Below are positions 1-5,238 of a stretch of DNA of 9,027 nt, one piece after another. The DNA comes from CAZYTO01 sp964650405. GTDB taxonomy: Bacteria; Acidobacteriota; Thermoanaerobaculia; Gp7-AA8. Under the pieces are notes generated by a model. It was not told where the DNA came from and did no database searches. It saw only the letters and a list, made by a program, of their open reading frames with translations. The stretch is taken from NCBI GenBank assembly GCA_964650405.1, contig CAZYTO010000243.1, positions 1 to 9,027 of the forward strand. The letters are read 5' to 3'. The position numbers and the translations under genes are program-made. How positions within the stretch are numbered: the first letter of the stretch is position 1; every line of letters begins with the position of its first letter.

Positions 1-2
1 TG

Positions 3-296
3 ACGAACATCGCCAAGGCGATCCTGGATGACGTGGCGCTGCGCATGAAGCAGGAACCGACGTCTACGGCCATCGTCATCGGCTATACCGACGACCGCGA
101 GGCAACGGGAGCCGGCTCCGATCTCGATCGCCGCCGCGCCGAAGCGGTGCGCGACTACCTCGTCACCCGTCACGGTATCGATCCGGCCCGCATCTCGGTC
201 GAAGGCCATGACGCACGCGAGCCGGTTGCGGACAACAGCACGGCCGAAGGCCGCCTGAAGAACCGCCGCGTGGTGATCCGCCTGATCATTCCATAG
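3..296 (+). CDS. OmpA-family peptidoglycan-binding domain protein, C-terminal part (5' end outside window)
   Basis: The reading frame is open from base 3 and stops with TAG at 294-296, so the gene begins upstream of the window; the GTG at 33 is internal and not a credible start. The 97 visible residues match the C-terminal OmpA/MotB-like domain: a GYTD turn, a helix with RRRAEAVRDYLV, then GIDPARISVEGHDAREPVADN and a GRLKNRRVVIRLI end. In this family the domain binds the peptide stem of peptidoglycan and anchors an outer-membrane protein or lipoprotein (Pal, OmpA, MotB-like) to the wall. That role is family knowledge; the N-terminal part that would tell a porin-like barrel from a lipoprotein is not visible. 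A strong intrinsic terminator follows 22 bases after the stop, so this is the last gene of its transcript. Domain call is confident, subfamily is not. Confidence 0.9.
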   Translation, partial: TNIAKAILDDVALRMKQEPTSTAIVIGYTDDREATGAGSDLDRRRAEAVRDYLVTRHGIDPARISVEGHDAREPVADNSTAEGRLKNRRVVIRLIIP

Positions 297-318
297 CGTC
301 TTCCTCACGATTCCTCAG

Positions 319-354
319 CGAAGGGCAGCCGTTCGGCTGCCCTTCGTGTTTTCC
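319..354 (+). terminator. Rho-independent terminator after the OmpA-domain gene
   Basis: A perfect 13-bp inverted repeat, CGAAGGGCAGCCG (319-331) and CGGCTGCCCTTCG (334-346), with a very short loop, is followed by TGTTTTCC. It lies 22 bases past the TAG stop of the OmpA-domain gene. The T run is short but the stem is very stable. The yhbY start codon is only about 20 bases beyond, leaving almost no room for a separate promoter and leader. Confidence 0.85.
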
Positions 355-373
355 CTGCTAGCATGCAGCGCCC

Positions 374-670
374 ATGGCACTGACTTCCAGGCAGCGGCAA
401 TACCTGAAGGGCCTGGCGCACGCGCTCGAACCGGTGGTGCGCGTCGGCCAGCGCGGCGTTACGGCGGCCGTCGTCGAGGAGACGAAGAAGTCGCTCGTGG
501 CGCACGAGTTGATCAAGGTGCGAATCGATTCGGACGAGCCGGCGACGCGGCGATCGCTTGCCGAGGCTCTGGCCGAAGCCGCCGCCGCGGAGATCGCAGG
601 CACGATCGGGAAACTGGCAATCCTCTACCGGGCGCGCGACGAAAAGCCGGCGATCAAGTTGCCGCGCTGA
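374..670 (+). CDS. yhbY: YhbY/CRS1-YhbY (CRM) domain RNA-binding protein
   Basis: A 98-aa protein, the normal size for single-domain bacterial YhbY. The CRM-domain signature runs through the whole protein: QRQYLKGLAHALEPVVRVGQ with the GxxG-type loop G25-Q-R-G28, then the helix and strand AAVVEETKKSLVAHELIKVRI (HELIKVR at 44-50), and GTIGKLAILYR at 77-87. Members bind RNA through a KH-like fold and associate with pre-50S ribosomal particles; a role in ribosome assembly is therefore inferred. The ATG at 374 gives the complete N-terminus, but no clear Shine-Dalgarno precedes it, and the upstream terminator ends about 20 bases before. The transcript may be leaderless or nearly so, or rely on read-through. 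Immediately downstream is a tandem heptamer array. Confidence 0.93.
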   Translation: MALTSRQRQYLKGLAHALEPVVRVGQRGVTAAVVEETKKSLVAHELIKVRIDSDEPATRRSLAEALAEAAAAEIAGTIGKLAILYRARDEKPAIKLPR

Positions 671-676
671 GGGTGG

Positions 677-711
677 TTCGTTGTTCGTTGTTCGTTCTTC
701 GTTGTTCGTTG
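677..711 (+). repeat. Tandem heptamer array TTCGTTG x5
   Basis: Five contiguous 7-bp units lie at 677, 684, 691, 698 and 705. Four are exactly TTCGTTG and one (691-697) is TTCGTTC. A degenerate sixth unit, ATCGTAA, occupies 712-718. The array begins six bases after the yhbY stop. Units are contiguous, with no spacers. The reading-frame content (V/R/S/F-rich) is an artefact of the repeat. Confidence 0.93.
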
Positions 712-716
712 ATCGT

Positions 717-743
717 AACCCCGCAACCCCGCAACCTCGTAAC
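717..743 (+). repeat. Tandem octamer array AACCCCGC x3
   Basis: Three contiguous 8-bp units at 717, 725 and 733: AACCCCGC, AACCCCGC and AACCTCGT, followed by AAC. The array abuts the preceding heptamer array directly, so two arrays with different units and different period lengths sit back to back. Confidence 0.85.
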
Positions 744-750
744 AATCCAG

Positions 751-784
751 AAAACCGGGCGCGCCATCGCACGGCGCGCCCGGT
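751..784 (-). terminator. Rho-independent terminator for the 192-aa protein gene
   Basis: A perfect 12-bp inverted repeat, ACCGGGCGCGCC (754-765) and GGCGCGCCCGGT (773-784), has a 7-nt loop. Read on the minus strand, the stem is followed by TTTTCTGG (the AAAA at 751-754 on the plus strand), giving the usual stem plus T-run. It lies 15 bases past the stop of the minus-strand gene. There is no T-run on the plus-strand side, so it is mainly a minus-strand terminator. Confidence 0.85.
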
Positions 785-798
785 CGTACTGCTACTGC

Positions 799-1377
799 CT
801 ACGTCTTACTGCTGTCCGGCGTCGCAGGCGTGGCCGGTTCCGTGGATTTCGGCTGCGGCGGGGGCACCTGGGTCGCCGGCTTCTTCCGGCGAGCGAGGGC
901 CTTGAGACGCTTGACCTCCTCCACGTGCGGGCGCAGGTTCGCGTTAGGGTCGCGGGCCACCTGCTGAGCGATCAGATACGCGCGCGAGGCCGCAATGCTG
1001 GCTCGCTGGCGCCGTACGAGGTTCGCGTCGGCGACGGTTTTCAGCATCGCTCGAAGCTCACGCTCCACGACGTTCCAGTCACTGGAGTCAGCCACCAGTT
1101 GCCGCACCTCGTCAGTCGTCTGACCGACGCCTTGGAGCACCGTATCGGAGGCGCTGATGACCTGAGCGGACGCCTCGATCACTTCCTGAGACGTCCGGCC
1201 TTGCCGGCGCGCGATGAGGCGCTCTTGCGGCGTCAACGGAGCGATGTCGGGAAACTGCCCTGCGGTGGCGCGCAGTTGATCGATGATCGTCTGCACCGGC
1301 ACCTTGGCCGTTCCCGGCGCCGTCTCCGTGGCGCCTTCGTTCGGGGAATCCGGGGGATGTTTTGCCTGGGTAACCAT
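799..1377 (-). CDS. Uncharacterised 192-aa protein with Pro-rich C-terminal tail
   Basis: The frame stays open to 1938, but the start is set by ATG at 1377-1375, preceded seven bases upstream by a clear AAAGGA ribosome-binding site. The upstream part of the frame is not coding-like. The protein has three zones: a polar N-terminus (1-25) without signal peptide or membrane segment; a helical, charged core (about 26-166) containing PLTPQERLIARR, a segment rich in small residues around SAQVISASDTVLQGVG (69-84), and an RRQR...SRAYLIAQQVARDP stretch (122-144); and a basic-to-Pro/Thr-rich tail (165-192). I do not recognise a named family. It looks like a soluble cytoplasmic protein, possibly an accessory or nucleic-acid-associated one given the basic clusters, but that is speculation. 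It has its own terminator and a divergent position, so it is probably monocistronic. Confidence 0.8.
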   Translation of the reverse strand: MVTQAKHPPDSPNEGATETAPGTAKVPVQTIIDQLRATAGQFPDIAPLTPQERLIARRQGRTSQEVIEASAQVISASDTVLQGVGQTTDEVRQLVADSSDWNVVERELRAMLKTVADANLVRRQRASIAASRAYLIAQQVARDPNANLRPHVEEVKRLKALARRKKPATQVPPPQPKSTEPATPATPDSSKT

Positions 1378-1630
1378 AAACGTTTCCTTTCTGCCCCCAT
1401 CGGGGGCGGGGCCGGTTAGGCTGGAAAGGAGACGCAACCAAGCACGAAGGCGCGGCGGCGGCTCCTCACCAGCTGGACGTTGACGGCCACACGCCGTCAG
1501 GTCCGGTTGATGAAATCCCGAGGGTGCACACCTCGGGCGCCTCGTCGCGGCAGGAGGAGCACTGCTCAACTCCCAGAAGGTCGCTCGGTAGTGGAGGCTA
1601 CCTCGCGTTTGCCTTCGCCGCCCGCAGCCG
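1378..1630. other. Intergenic stretch with several small hairpins, no gene recognised
   Basis: No reading frame in this stretch looks coding. It contains a series of short inverted repeats: TGACGGC/GCCGTCA at 1481-1499, CCCGAGG/CCTCGGG at 1517-1537 (loop GTGCACA), and GGTAG/CTACC at 1587-1602. I compared it mentally with tRNA, SRP RNA, tmRNA and common riboswitch cores and found no match. It could be a leader or small RNA region, or decayed sequence. The promoter of the minus-strand gene at 1377 should lie in its left part, but I see no clear -35/-10 pair. Confidence 0.5.
1393..1407 (-). promoter_or_regulatory. GC-rich hairpin in the leader of the 192-aa protein gene
   Basis: GCCCCC-ATC-GGGGGC is a perfect 6-bp stem with a 3-nt loop, immediately upstream of the AAAGGA ribosome-binding site of the minus-strand gene. 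It could affect translation initiation or mRNA stability. It has no T-run, so it is not a normal terminator. The structure is seen in the sequence; the function is inferred. Confidence 0.4.
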
Positions 1631-2100
1631 GTGGTATCCCACCTGGCCTCCCTGGCCTGGACGCAGCTCACGACGGGCGTAGTGCCGCTCGCCATGATCG
1701 ACCTCGCCGTCCTCGCCACGCTGGTGGTCCTCGAGCTGACCAGCCCATCAAACGCATCCTGTTCCTCATCGCCGCCGAGCACGGACTGGCCCTCGTTCTC
1801 TCGCCCTGGAGCGACGCCAGCGCCATGAAGGCCACCGCGGTCATGAGCGCTCACGTCGTGGCACGAGTGTTCGCCGCCGTCATGGTCCTGGCCATCGCCC
1901 TCCGCCCGCCGGTACCCGACCCGACCGAACCGCCTCACCCCCAGCCGCAGCCTTCACCGTCGCACCGCCCGCTGACCGTCGCCGAATGGGAAGCGCAGCA
2001 CCGAGTAAGGGCAGACTGTCGGCGAGGTGTCCCTGGGTGCATAGCGCTGCTTCGGTCATCACGAATTGCGCTCACGTTCTTGCCGGCCTCATTGGATTGA
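1631..2100 (+). pseudogene. Probable frameshifted remnant of a small membrane protein
   Basis: Two adjacent open frames show strong third-position GC bias and join into one hydrophobic protein if a single G is restored near 1738 (CTGAC read as CTGGAC). The first frame runs from GTG 1631 to about 1738 and encodes a hydrophobic segment, TTGVVPLAMIDLAVLATLVV. The second continues with DQPIKRILFLIAAEHGLALV and VVARVFAAVMVLAIAL, then a Pro-rich stretch, to TGA at 2098-2100. The repaired product would be about 156 aa with two or three membrane segments and a cytosolic or periplasmic Pro-rich tail. No ribosome-binding site precedes the GTG, and codon use decays after about 2010, so the true ends are uncertain. 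Small multi-span proteins of this size include holins and uncharacterised membrane proteins; I cannot assign a family. A sequencing or assembly error is an alternative to true decay. Confidence 0.45.
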
Positions 2101-2114
2101 TATTTTTGTATCAA
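2097..2114 (+). promoter_or_regulatory. Operator-like palindrome and AT-rich promoter region upstream of the HTH gene
   Basis: TTGATA (2097-2102) and TATCAA (2109-2114) form a perfect 6-bp inverted repeat around TTTTTG. This short AT-rich island stands out in a GC-rich window. It overlaps a plausible weak promoter, TTGCCG at 2080-2085 and TATTTT at 2101-2106 (spacing 15, shorter than ideal). It lies just before the GAAGGAG ribosome-binding site of the DNA-binding gene at 2133, the usual location for an autoregulatory operator. Binding is inferred. Confidence 0.45.
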
Positions 2115-2116
2115 CG

Positions 2117-2123
2117 AAGGAGT
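2117..2123 (+). promoter_or_regulatory. Ribosome-binding site that fixes the start at 2133
   Basis: GAAGGAG is a near-consensus Shine-Dalgarno sequence located nine bases before ATG 2133. It selects this ATG over upstream in-frame codons beginning at 1986, whose translation is not coding-like. Confidence 0.75.
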
Positions 2124-2132
2124 GGCCCCACC

Positions 2133-2602
2133 ATGGACGACACCACCCGTCACCGCATCCGGCACATCTTTCTCTCGCCGCGGCCGAGCTTTCCGCTCAT
2201 GACGGCGGCGGAGCTGCTTGGGATGACGCTCCGGGCGTTGCGGCACGAGGTCGAGATGGGGCGATTGTAGCGGTTTCGACGTCCCTCGGGCAGCGCGTGG
2301 CCCGGGAGGAGCTGATCGCGGCGGCGATGCAGCGGTGGGAGCAGGGCGTCATCGAGGAGGCCCTCGGCGACGAGGCGGCGCGGGTGCTGCCGGAGGCGCT
2401 GCGGCTGGTGGAGCTGCGGGCCCGGGTGCCGCGGTATCAGCGGGAGATGCTGCAGTACTTCGCGCGGCAGGAGGGGAGGAGCGTCGACGACGTGCTTACG
2501 CGCAACCTGGAGGACATGGCCTGCGCGAACGCCGAGGAGCTGCGGGAGGCGCTGCCCGGGTTCGGGATAGCGCTGGCGTGGCCGGGGGAGCTGGAAGGCT
2601 GA
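2133..2602 (+). pseudogene. HTH (excisionase/MerR-like) plus ribbon-helix-helix-like DNA-binding protein, broken by a 1-nt frameshift
   Basis: The gene starts at ATG 2133 and reads 41 codons with a helix-turn-helix typical of the excisionase/MerR-like (HTH_17) group: LMTAAELLGMTLRALRHEVE. As sequenced, the frame then ends at TAG 2268-2270. One added G after 2255 turns GAG-ATG into GAG-GAT and restores DGAIVAVST...GQRVAREELIAAAM, the normal wing and following helix of such a domain, continuing to TGA 2600-2602. The repaired protein is 156 aa. Its C-terminal half (VPRYQREMLQYFARQEGRSVDDVLTRNLED) resembles a ribbon-helix-helix antitoxin-type segment. A role as a small transcriptional regulator or antitoxin-like protein is inferred; no toxin gene is adjacent. 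The stop codon lies inside an octamer repeat. Real pseudogene, sequencing error and, least likely, programmed frameshifting remain open. Confidence 0.7.
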
Positions 2603-2630
2603 AAGGCTGGAAGGCTGAAAGGCTGGAAGG
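2591..2630 (+). repeat. Tandem octamer array CTGGAAGG/CTGAAAGG x5
   Basis: Five contiguous 8-bp units start at 2591, 2599, 2607, 2615 and 2623. They alternate strictly between CTGGAAGG and CTGAAAGG (G, A, G, A, G at position 4). The first unit and the start of the second supply the last codons and the TGA stop of the upstream DNA-binding gene, so the repeat forms the 3' end of that reading frame. Confidence 0.95.
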
Positions 2631-2646
2631 GAAGCCGTGCTGTGGC

Positions 2647-2676
2647 CCTTTCAGCCTTGTGGCCTTGCAGCCTTCC
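2647..2676 (-). repeat. Inverted copies of the same octamer family
   Basis: CCTTTCAG (2647-2654), CCTTGTGG (2655-2662), CCTTGCAG (2663-2670) and partial CCTTCC (2671-2676) are reverse-complement versions of the CTGRAAGG units at 2591-2630, more diverged. The two arrays face each other across 16 bases and could fold into a long imperfect hairpin between the convergent genes ending at 2602 and 2701. No T-run is present, so a termination role is only a guess. Confidence 0.8.
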
Positions 2677-2700
2677 GTCGCAGCGCATCCTCCCGACCCC

Positions 2701-4188
2701 TCAGTGAGGCCTCGCCGGTCCGTGCGGGGGCTGTGTCTCGGCGCGGGGTCCGCCGGCGGGTGCGGAAGGCGCGGCGGGCGTGCCGCTCCCGGCCGGCTGC
2801 GAGGTGGCAGCAGGTGCGGCCAGTTGTGTCGGCAGGGCGGCCGGCGCGTCCTTTGGCGGACAGGCATTCGGGTCGGCGGCGAGGGAGGGGGGCGGGTCGG
2901 GGAGGCGGAACGTCCACATCGCCTCGAGGCGCTTGCCGGTTTTGACGTCGGTGGCCCAGACGAGGGCGCGCTGGAACTTGCCTTTGAGGGCATCCTTGAT
3001 GGTCAGCGAGATCGAGCCGTCGCGCGGGTCATAGGCGAACGGGGTGGTACCGGCGGCGCTCATGAGCGTCATGCCGACGGACTTCGGATCGAGCCGCTTA
3101 TAGCTGGGGATCTTCGCCGAGATGACGACGGGTGGCGGGGCGGGGGGATTCGCCGGAGGGTTACCGGCCGGGGCGGCGGCAATGGCCGTGGCGGTGTCGA
3201 GCACCTGGCCGGGGGCGGGGATCATGCTGGCGAGTTGCATCTGGCCGGCGCCGAGGAAGCGGCGGAAGGAGGCGAAGTCCATCCGCTTGTCGATGGCGAA
3301 ACGGCGCATGCGCAGGGGGTCGCTGCCGCGGCGCACGGGGCCGTAGTCGCAGGTCAGACCGGCGGTGTAACCGGCCTTGGCCGCGGTTCTCACCACGGCA
3401 CTGTCATAGTCGCCGTAGGGATAGGCGACGAAGGCGACGGACTTGCCGGTCTCCTGTTCCAGGAGGCGCTTGCTGCCGGCGAGCTCCTTCTCCAGCCACT
3501 CGTCGTAGGCCTTGTCGTCGAGCGAGGTGTGGCGGCGGTGAGTGAGGAAGGGATGGGAGAGCGAGTGGCTCTGGATGTCGACGCCGTAGTCGGCCATCTC
3601 GCGCACCTGCTTCCAGGTCATGGCGTGAGAGGTCTGGCCGATGATGCGGGGGTAGATGAAGACGGTGAAGGGGAAGTGATGCCGTTTCATCTCGGGAAAG
3701 ACTTCGGTGTAGGTACTGCGCCATCCGTCATCGATGGTGATGACGATGGCGTTCTTCGGAAGAGACGGTTTCTTTCCGGCGACGTAGTCGTAGAGGTCGC
3801 GCAGGGGAATGACGTTGTAGCCGGTGGAGGCGAGATAGCGCATGTGCTGCTGGAAGGTCTCGCGGCTGATCTCCATCCGCGGGTCCTGCGGCGACTCGAC
3901 GATGTGGTAGCAGAGGACCAGGGCGGTCGGGGTTTCTTCCTTTGCAGCGTGTTGCCCCGGCTCGGCATGAAGGGCAGGTGCAGGCGAAGTCTCGGGACGG
4001 ATGGCCGAATCGGGGTGCGGCGCGGTGTCGGTACGCGGTGCGTCCGCATGGTCGGCGTGTTCTGCGTGTTCCAGAGCAGGAGCGGGCGTGCCGGGGGCGG
4101 CCTGGGCGAGAAGCGTGCTCGGAAAGAGGCCGGCGACCGCGGTGAGGCTGAAGACAGCGATGGTGACTGGAAACGCCCGCGAACTCAT
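2701..4188 (-). CDS. Exported polysaccharide deacetylase (CE4/NodB family) with C-terminal accessory domain
   Basis: A 495-aa protein starting at ATG 4188 with an AGGAG ribosome-binding site four bases upstream. Residues 1-30 form a signal peptide (hydrophobic stretch, then LLAQA). A His/Pro/Ala-rich linker (31-85) follows. The deacetylase domain covers about 88-315: VLCYHIV at 91-97, the metal and base motif TIDDG at 151-155 (D153, D154), the zinc motif HSLSHP at 208-213 (H208, H212), and AYPYGD at 255-260. The D-H-H metal set is therefore complete. The family removes acetyl groups from N-acetylglucosamine-containing polymers such as peptidoglycan or PNAG-type exopolysaccharide; the AYPYG motif and YHIV start are closer to PgaB/PNAG-type members than to chitin deacetylases, but the substrate is unproven. 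After an Ala/Pro linker, residues 354-429 (ISAKIPSYKRLDP...MWTFRL) look like a beta-rich domain, then a low-complexity Pro/Ala tail to the end. Probably periplasmic or secreted, and monocistronic. Confidence 0.9.
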   Translation of the reverse strand: MSSRAFPVTIAVFSLTAVAGLFPSTLLAQAAPGTPAPALEHAEHADHADAPRTDTAPHPDSAIRPETSPAPALHAEPGQHAAKEETPTALVLCYHIVESPQDPRMEISRETFQQHMRYLASTGYNVIPLRDLYDYVAGKKPSLPKNAIVITIDDGWRSTYTEVFPEMKRHHFPFTVFIYPRIIGQTSHAMTWKQVREMADYGVDIQSHSLSHPFLTHRRHTSLDDKAYDEWLEKELAGSKRLLEQETGKSVAFVAYPYGDYDSAVVRTAAKAGYTAGLTCDYGPVRRGSDPLRMRRFAIDKRMDFASFRRFLGAGQMQLASMIPAPGQVLDTATAIAAAPAGNPPANPPAPPPVVISAKIPSYKRLDPKSVGMTLMSAAGTTPFAYDPRDGSISLTIKDALKGKFQRALVWATDVKTGKRLEAMWTFRLPDPPPSLAADPNACPPKDAPAALPTQLAAPAATSQPAGSGTPAAPSAPAGGPRAETQPPHGPARPH

Positions 4189-4260
4189 GATGCTCCTGGG
4201 AATCGTCGTGAAGAATCGCCCGGCACCTGCTGCAATCAGAGTGCCCTGGTATGGAACGGG

Positions 4261-4269
4261 ATTTTATCA
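4261..4269 (-). promoter_or_regulatory. Extended -10 promoter candidate for the deacetylase gene
   Basis: On the minus strand the sequence reads TGATAAAAT, an extended -10 element (TGn plus TAAAAT, five of six to consensus), about 70 bases upstream of the ATG at 4188. No good -35 is seen, which is usual for extended -10 promoters. It lies in the 174-bp divergent intergenic region shared with the TPR gene. Confidence 0.45.
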
Positions 4270-4298
4270 GTTGATTGTGGCGGAATCGTGGCATGTGT

Positions 4299-4328
4299 TT
4301 GACGGTTCCCTCCCCGCCAGAGTAAAGT
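4299..4328 (+). promoter_or_regulatory. Sigma70-type promoter candidate for the TPR-gene transcript
   Basis: TTGACG (4299-4304) and TAAAGT (4323-4328) are separated by 18 bases. The -35 matches the TTGACA consensus at five of six positions. The start codon at 4363 lies 34 bases beyond the -10, with a GGAGG ribosome-binding site at 4346-4350. This promoter and the minus-strand one at 4261-4269 are about 30 bases apart, back to back. Confidence 0.5.
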
Positions 4329-4362
4329 CGCCCCCCACCTTGAACGGAGGCCGTTTCTTCCC

Positions 4363-5073
4363 ATGGATCGTCAGCATCGCAGAGAGCTCAAACACGACAA
4401 GTTCGTCGATGAGCTCGGCACCTTGTCTTCCCGGGCGCGCCAGAACCAGCGCCTGCTCCTGACCCTCACCGCCATCCTGGTCGTGGCATCGGTCATCGTC
4501 TACGGCATCTTCTTTTACCGCTCCGACCGTGAGCGCAAGGCGCAGTCGGCTCTGGCCACGGCCATCGAGACGATCGATTCGCCGCTGATCACGCCGGGGC
4601 AGCAGATCCCCAGCGCGAAGTACACGACGGACGCAGAGCGTTCCGCAGCCGCCGAGAAGCAGTTCAAGGGCGTGCAGTCGAACTACTCCGGCTCCGACGC
4701 CGCGGACGTGGCGAACCTTTTCCTGGGCCGGATCGAGGCGGGCCGGGGCGACGTGGCCGCGGCGCGCAAGCGCCTGCAGGACTTCGTCGACGAACACCCG
4801 AAAAGCCTGCTGGTCGGCGCCGCCCGCTTCAGCCTCTATCAGATCCGCATCGAGGGCGGCGAGGCGCAGCAGGTGGCGACGGAGCTGAACGCGGAAATCG
4901 CAAAGCCGGACGCCGTGTTGCCACCGGACACGCTCCTCATCCTGCTGGCGCATGCGTACGACGCACAGGGAAACAACGACAAGTCGAAGGAACAGTACCG
5001 CCGCATTACGACGGAGTTCCCGGACTCCCCCTACGCCATCGAAGCGCAGCGGCGCGCCGGCCCGGCGGCATAG
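4363..5073 (+). CDS. Membrane-anchored tetratricopeptide-repeat protein (YfgM-like)
   Basis: A 236-aa protein. It has a basic cytoplasmic N-terminus (1-29), one membrane segment at about 30-52 (LLLTLTAILVVASVIVYGIFFY), and a soluble C-terminal part made of helical pairs: ANLFLGRIEAGRGDVAAARKRL at 117-138 and LILLAHAYDAQGNNDKSKEQYRRI at 192-215 are TPR-like, ending in FPDSPYAIEAQR. This architecture matches the YfgM/TPR_21 group, which present TPRs on the outer face of the inner membrane and in E. coli associate with the SecYEG translocon and chaperones. That function is family knowledge and not shown here. GGAGG lies 12 bases before the ATG, somewhat far but clear. It is the first gene of a five-gene same-strand run and is divergent from the deacetylase gene. 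Confidence 0.8.
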   Translation: MDRQHRRELKHDKFVDELGTLSSRARQNQRLLLTLTAILVVASVIVYGIFFYRSDRERKAQSALATAIETIDSPLITPGQQIPSAKYTTDAERSAAAEKQFKGVQSNYSGSDAADVANLFLGRIEAGRGDVAAARKRLQDFVDEHPKSLLVGAARFSLYQIRIEGGEAQQVATELNAEIAKPDAVLPPDTLLILLAHAYDAQGNNDKSKEQYRRITTEFPDSPYAIEAQRRAGPAA

Positions 5074-5090
5074 GACACCGATCGCGGGAG

Positions 5091-5226
5091 GACGGACGAT
5101 GGTGTCCGTCACTCCGCGCAAGGCGAGAGGGACGACGTGAGTTGTCCGTTCGCCGCAATGACGAAGCGGACGGACGGGATGGTCCGTCCCCGCGGGGCGG
5201 CAATGTGACGGAGAGGATGGTCCGTC
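5091..5226 (+). repeat. Three related hairpins with GGACGGA/TCCGTCC core
   Basis: Three inverted repeats sharing the same core lie in the 165-bp gap between the TPR and glycosyltransferase genes. The first is GACGGAC/GTCCGTC (5091-5110, loop GATGGT). The second is GGACGGAC/GTCCGTCC (5168-5189, perfect 8-bp stem, loop GGGATG). The third is GACGGA/TCCGTC (5207-5226, loop GAGGATGG). Each contains GATGG at or next to the loop. A further bulged stem, GTCCGTTCG (5144-5152) with CGAAGCGGAC (5162-5171), overlaps the second. The third ends 12 bases before the next start codon. They look like duplicated copies of one element, which may act as an mRNA processing, attenuation or REP-like site (inference). 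Confidence 0.75.
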
Positions 5227-5238
5227 CTCCACAAGCAG

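Noticed and set aside
346..1419. Plus-strand open frame of 357 codons
   Set aside because: Runs through yhbY in the wrong frame, two repeat arrays, a terminator and the antisense of the 192-aa gene; Arg/Gly-rich and not conserved-looking.
1501..1630. tRNA or riboswitch
   Set aside because: The short stems do not form a cloverleaf and no known riboswitch core sequence was found.
1378..1938. N-terminal extension of the 192-aa protein to 1938
   Set aside because: A near-perfect ribosome-binding site precedes the ATG at 1377, and the upstream translation is not coding-like.
2250..2270. Programmed ribosomal frameshift in the DNA-binding gene
   Set aside because: No X-XXY-YYZ heptamer or convincing downstream pseudoknot is seen; a single lost base is simpler.
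2133..4188. Toxin-antitoxin pair
   Set aside because: The regulator resembles an antitoxin, but its neighbour is a convergent deacetylase and no small toxin frame is adjacent.
2335..4302. Plus-strand open frame of 655 codons
   Set aside because: It is the Gly/Arg/Ala-rich mirror of the deacetylase gene on the minus strand, which has complete catalytic motifs and a signal peptide.
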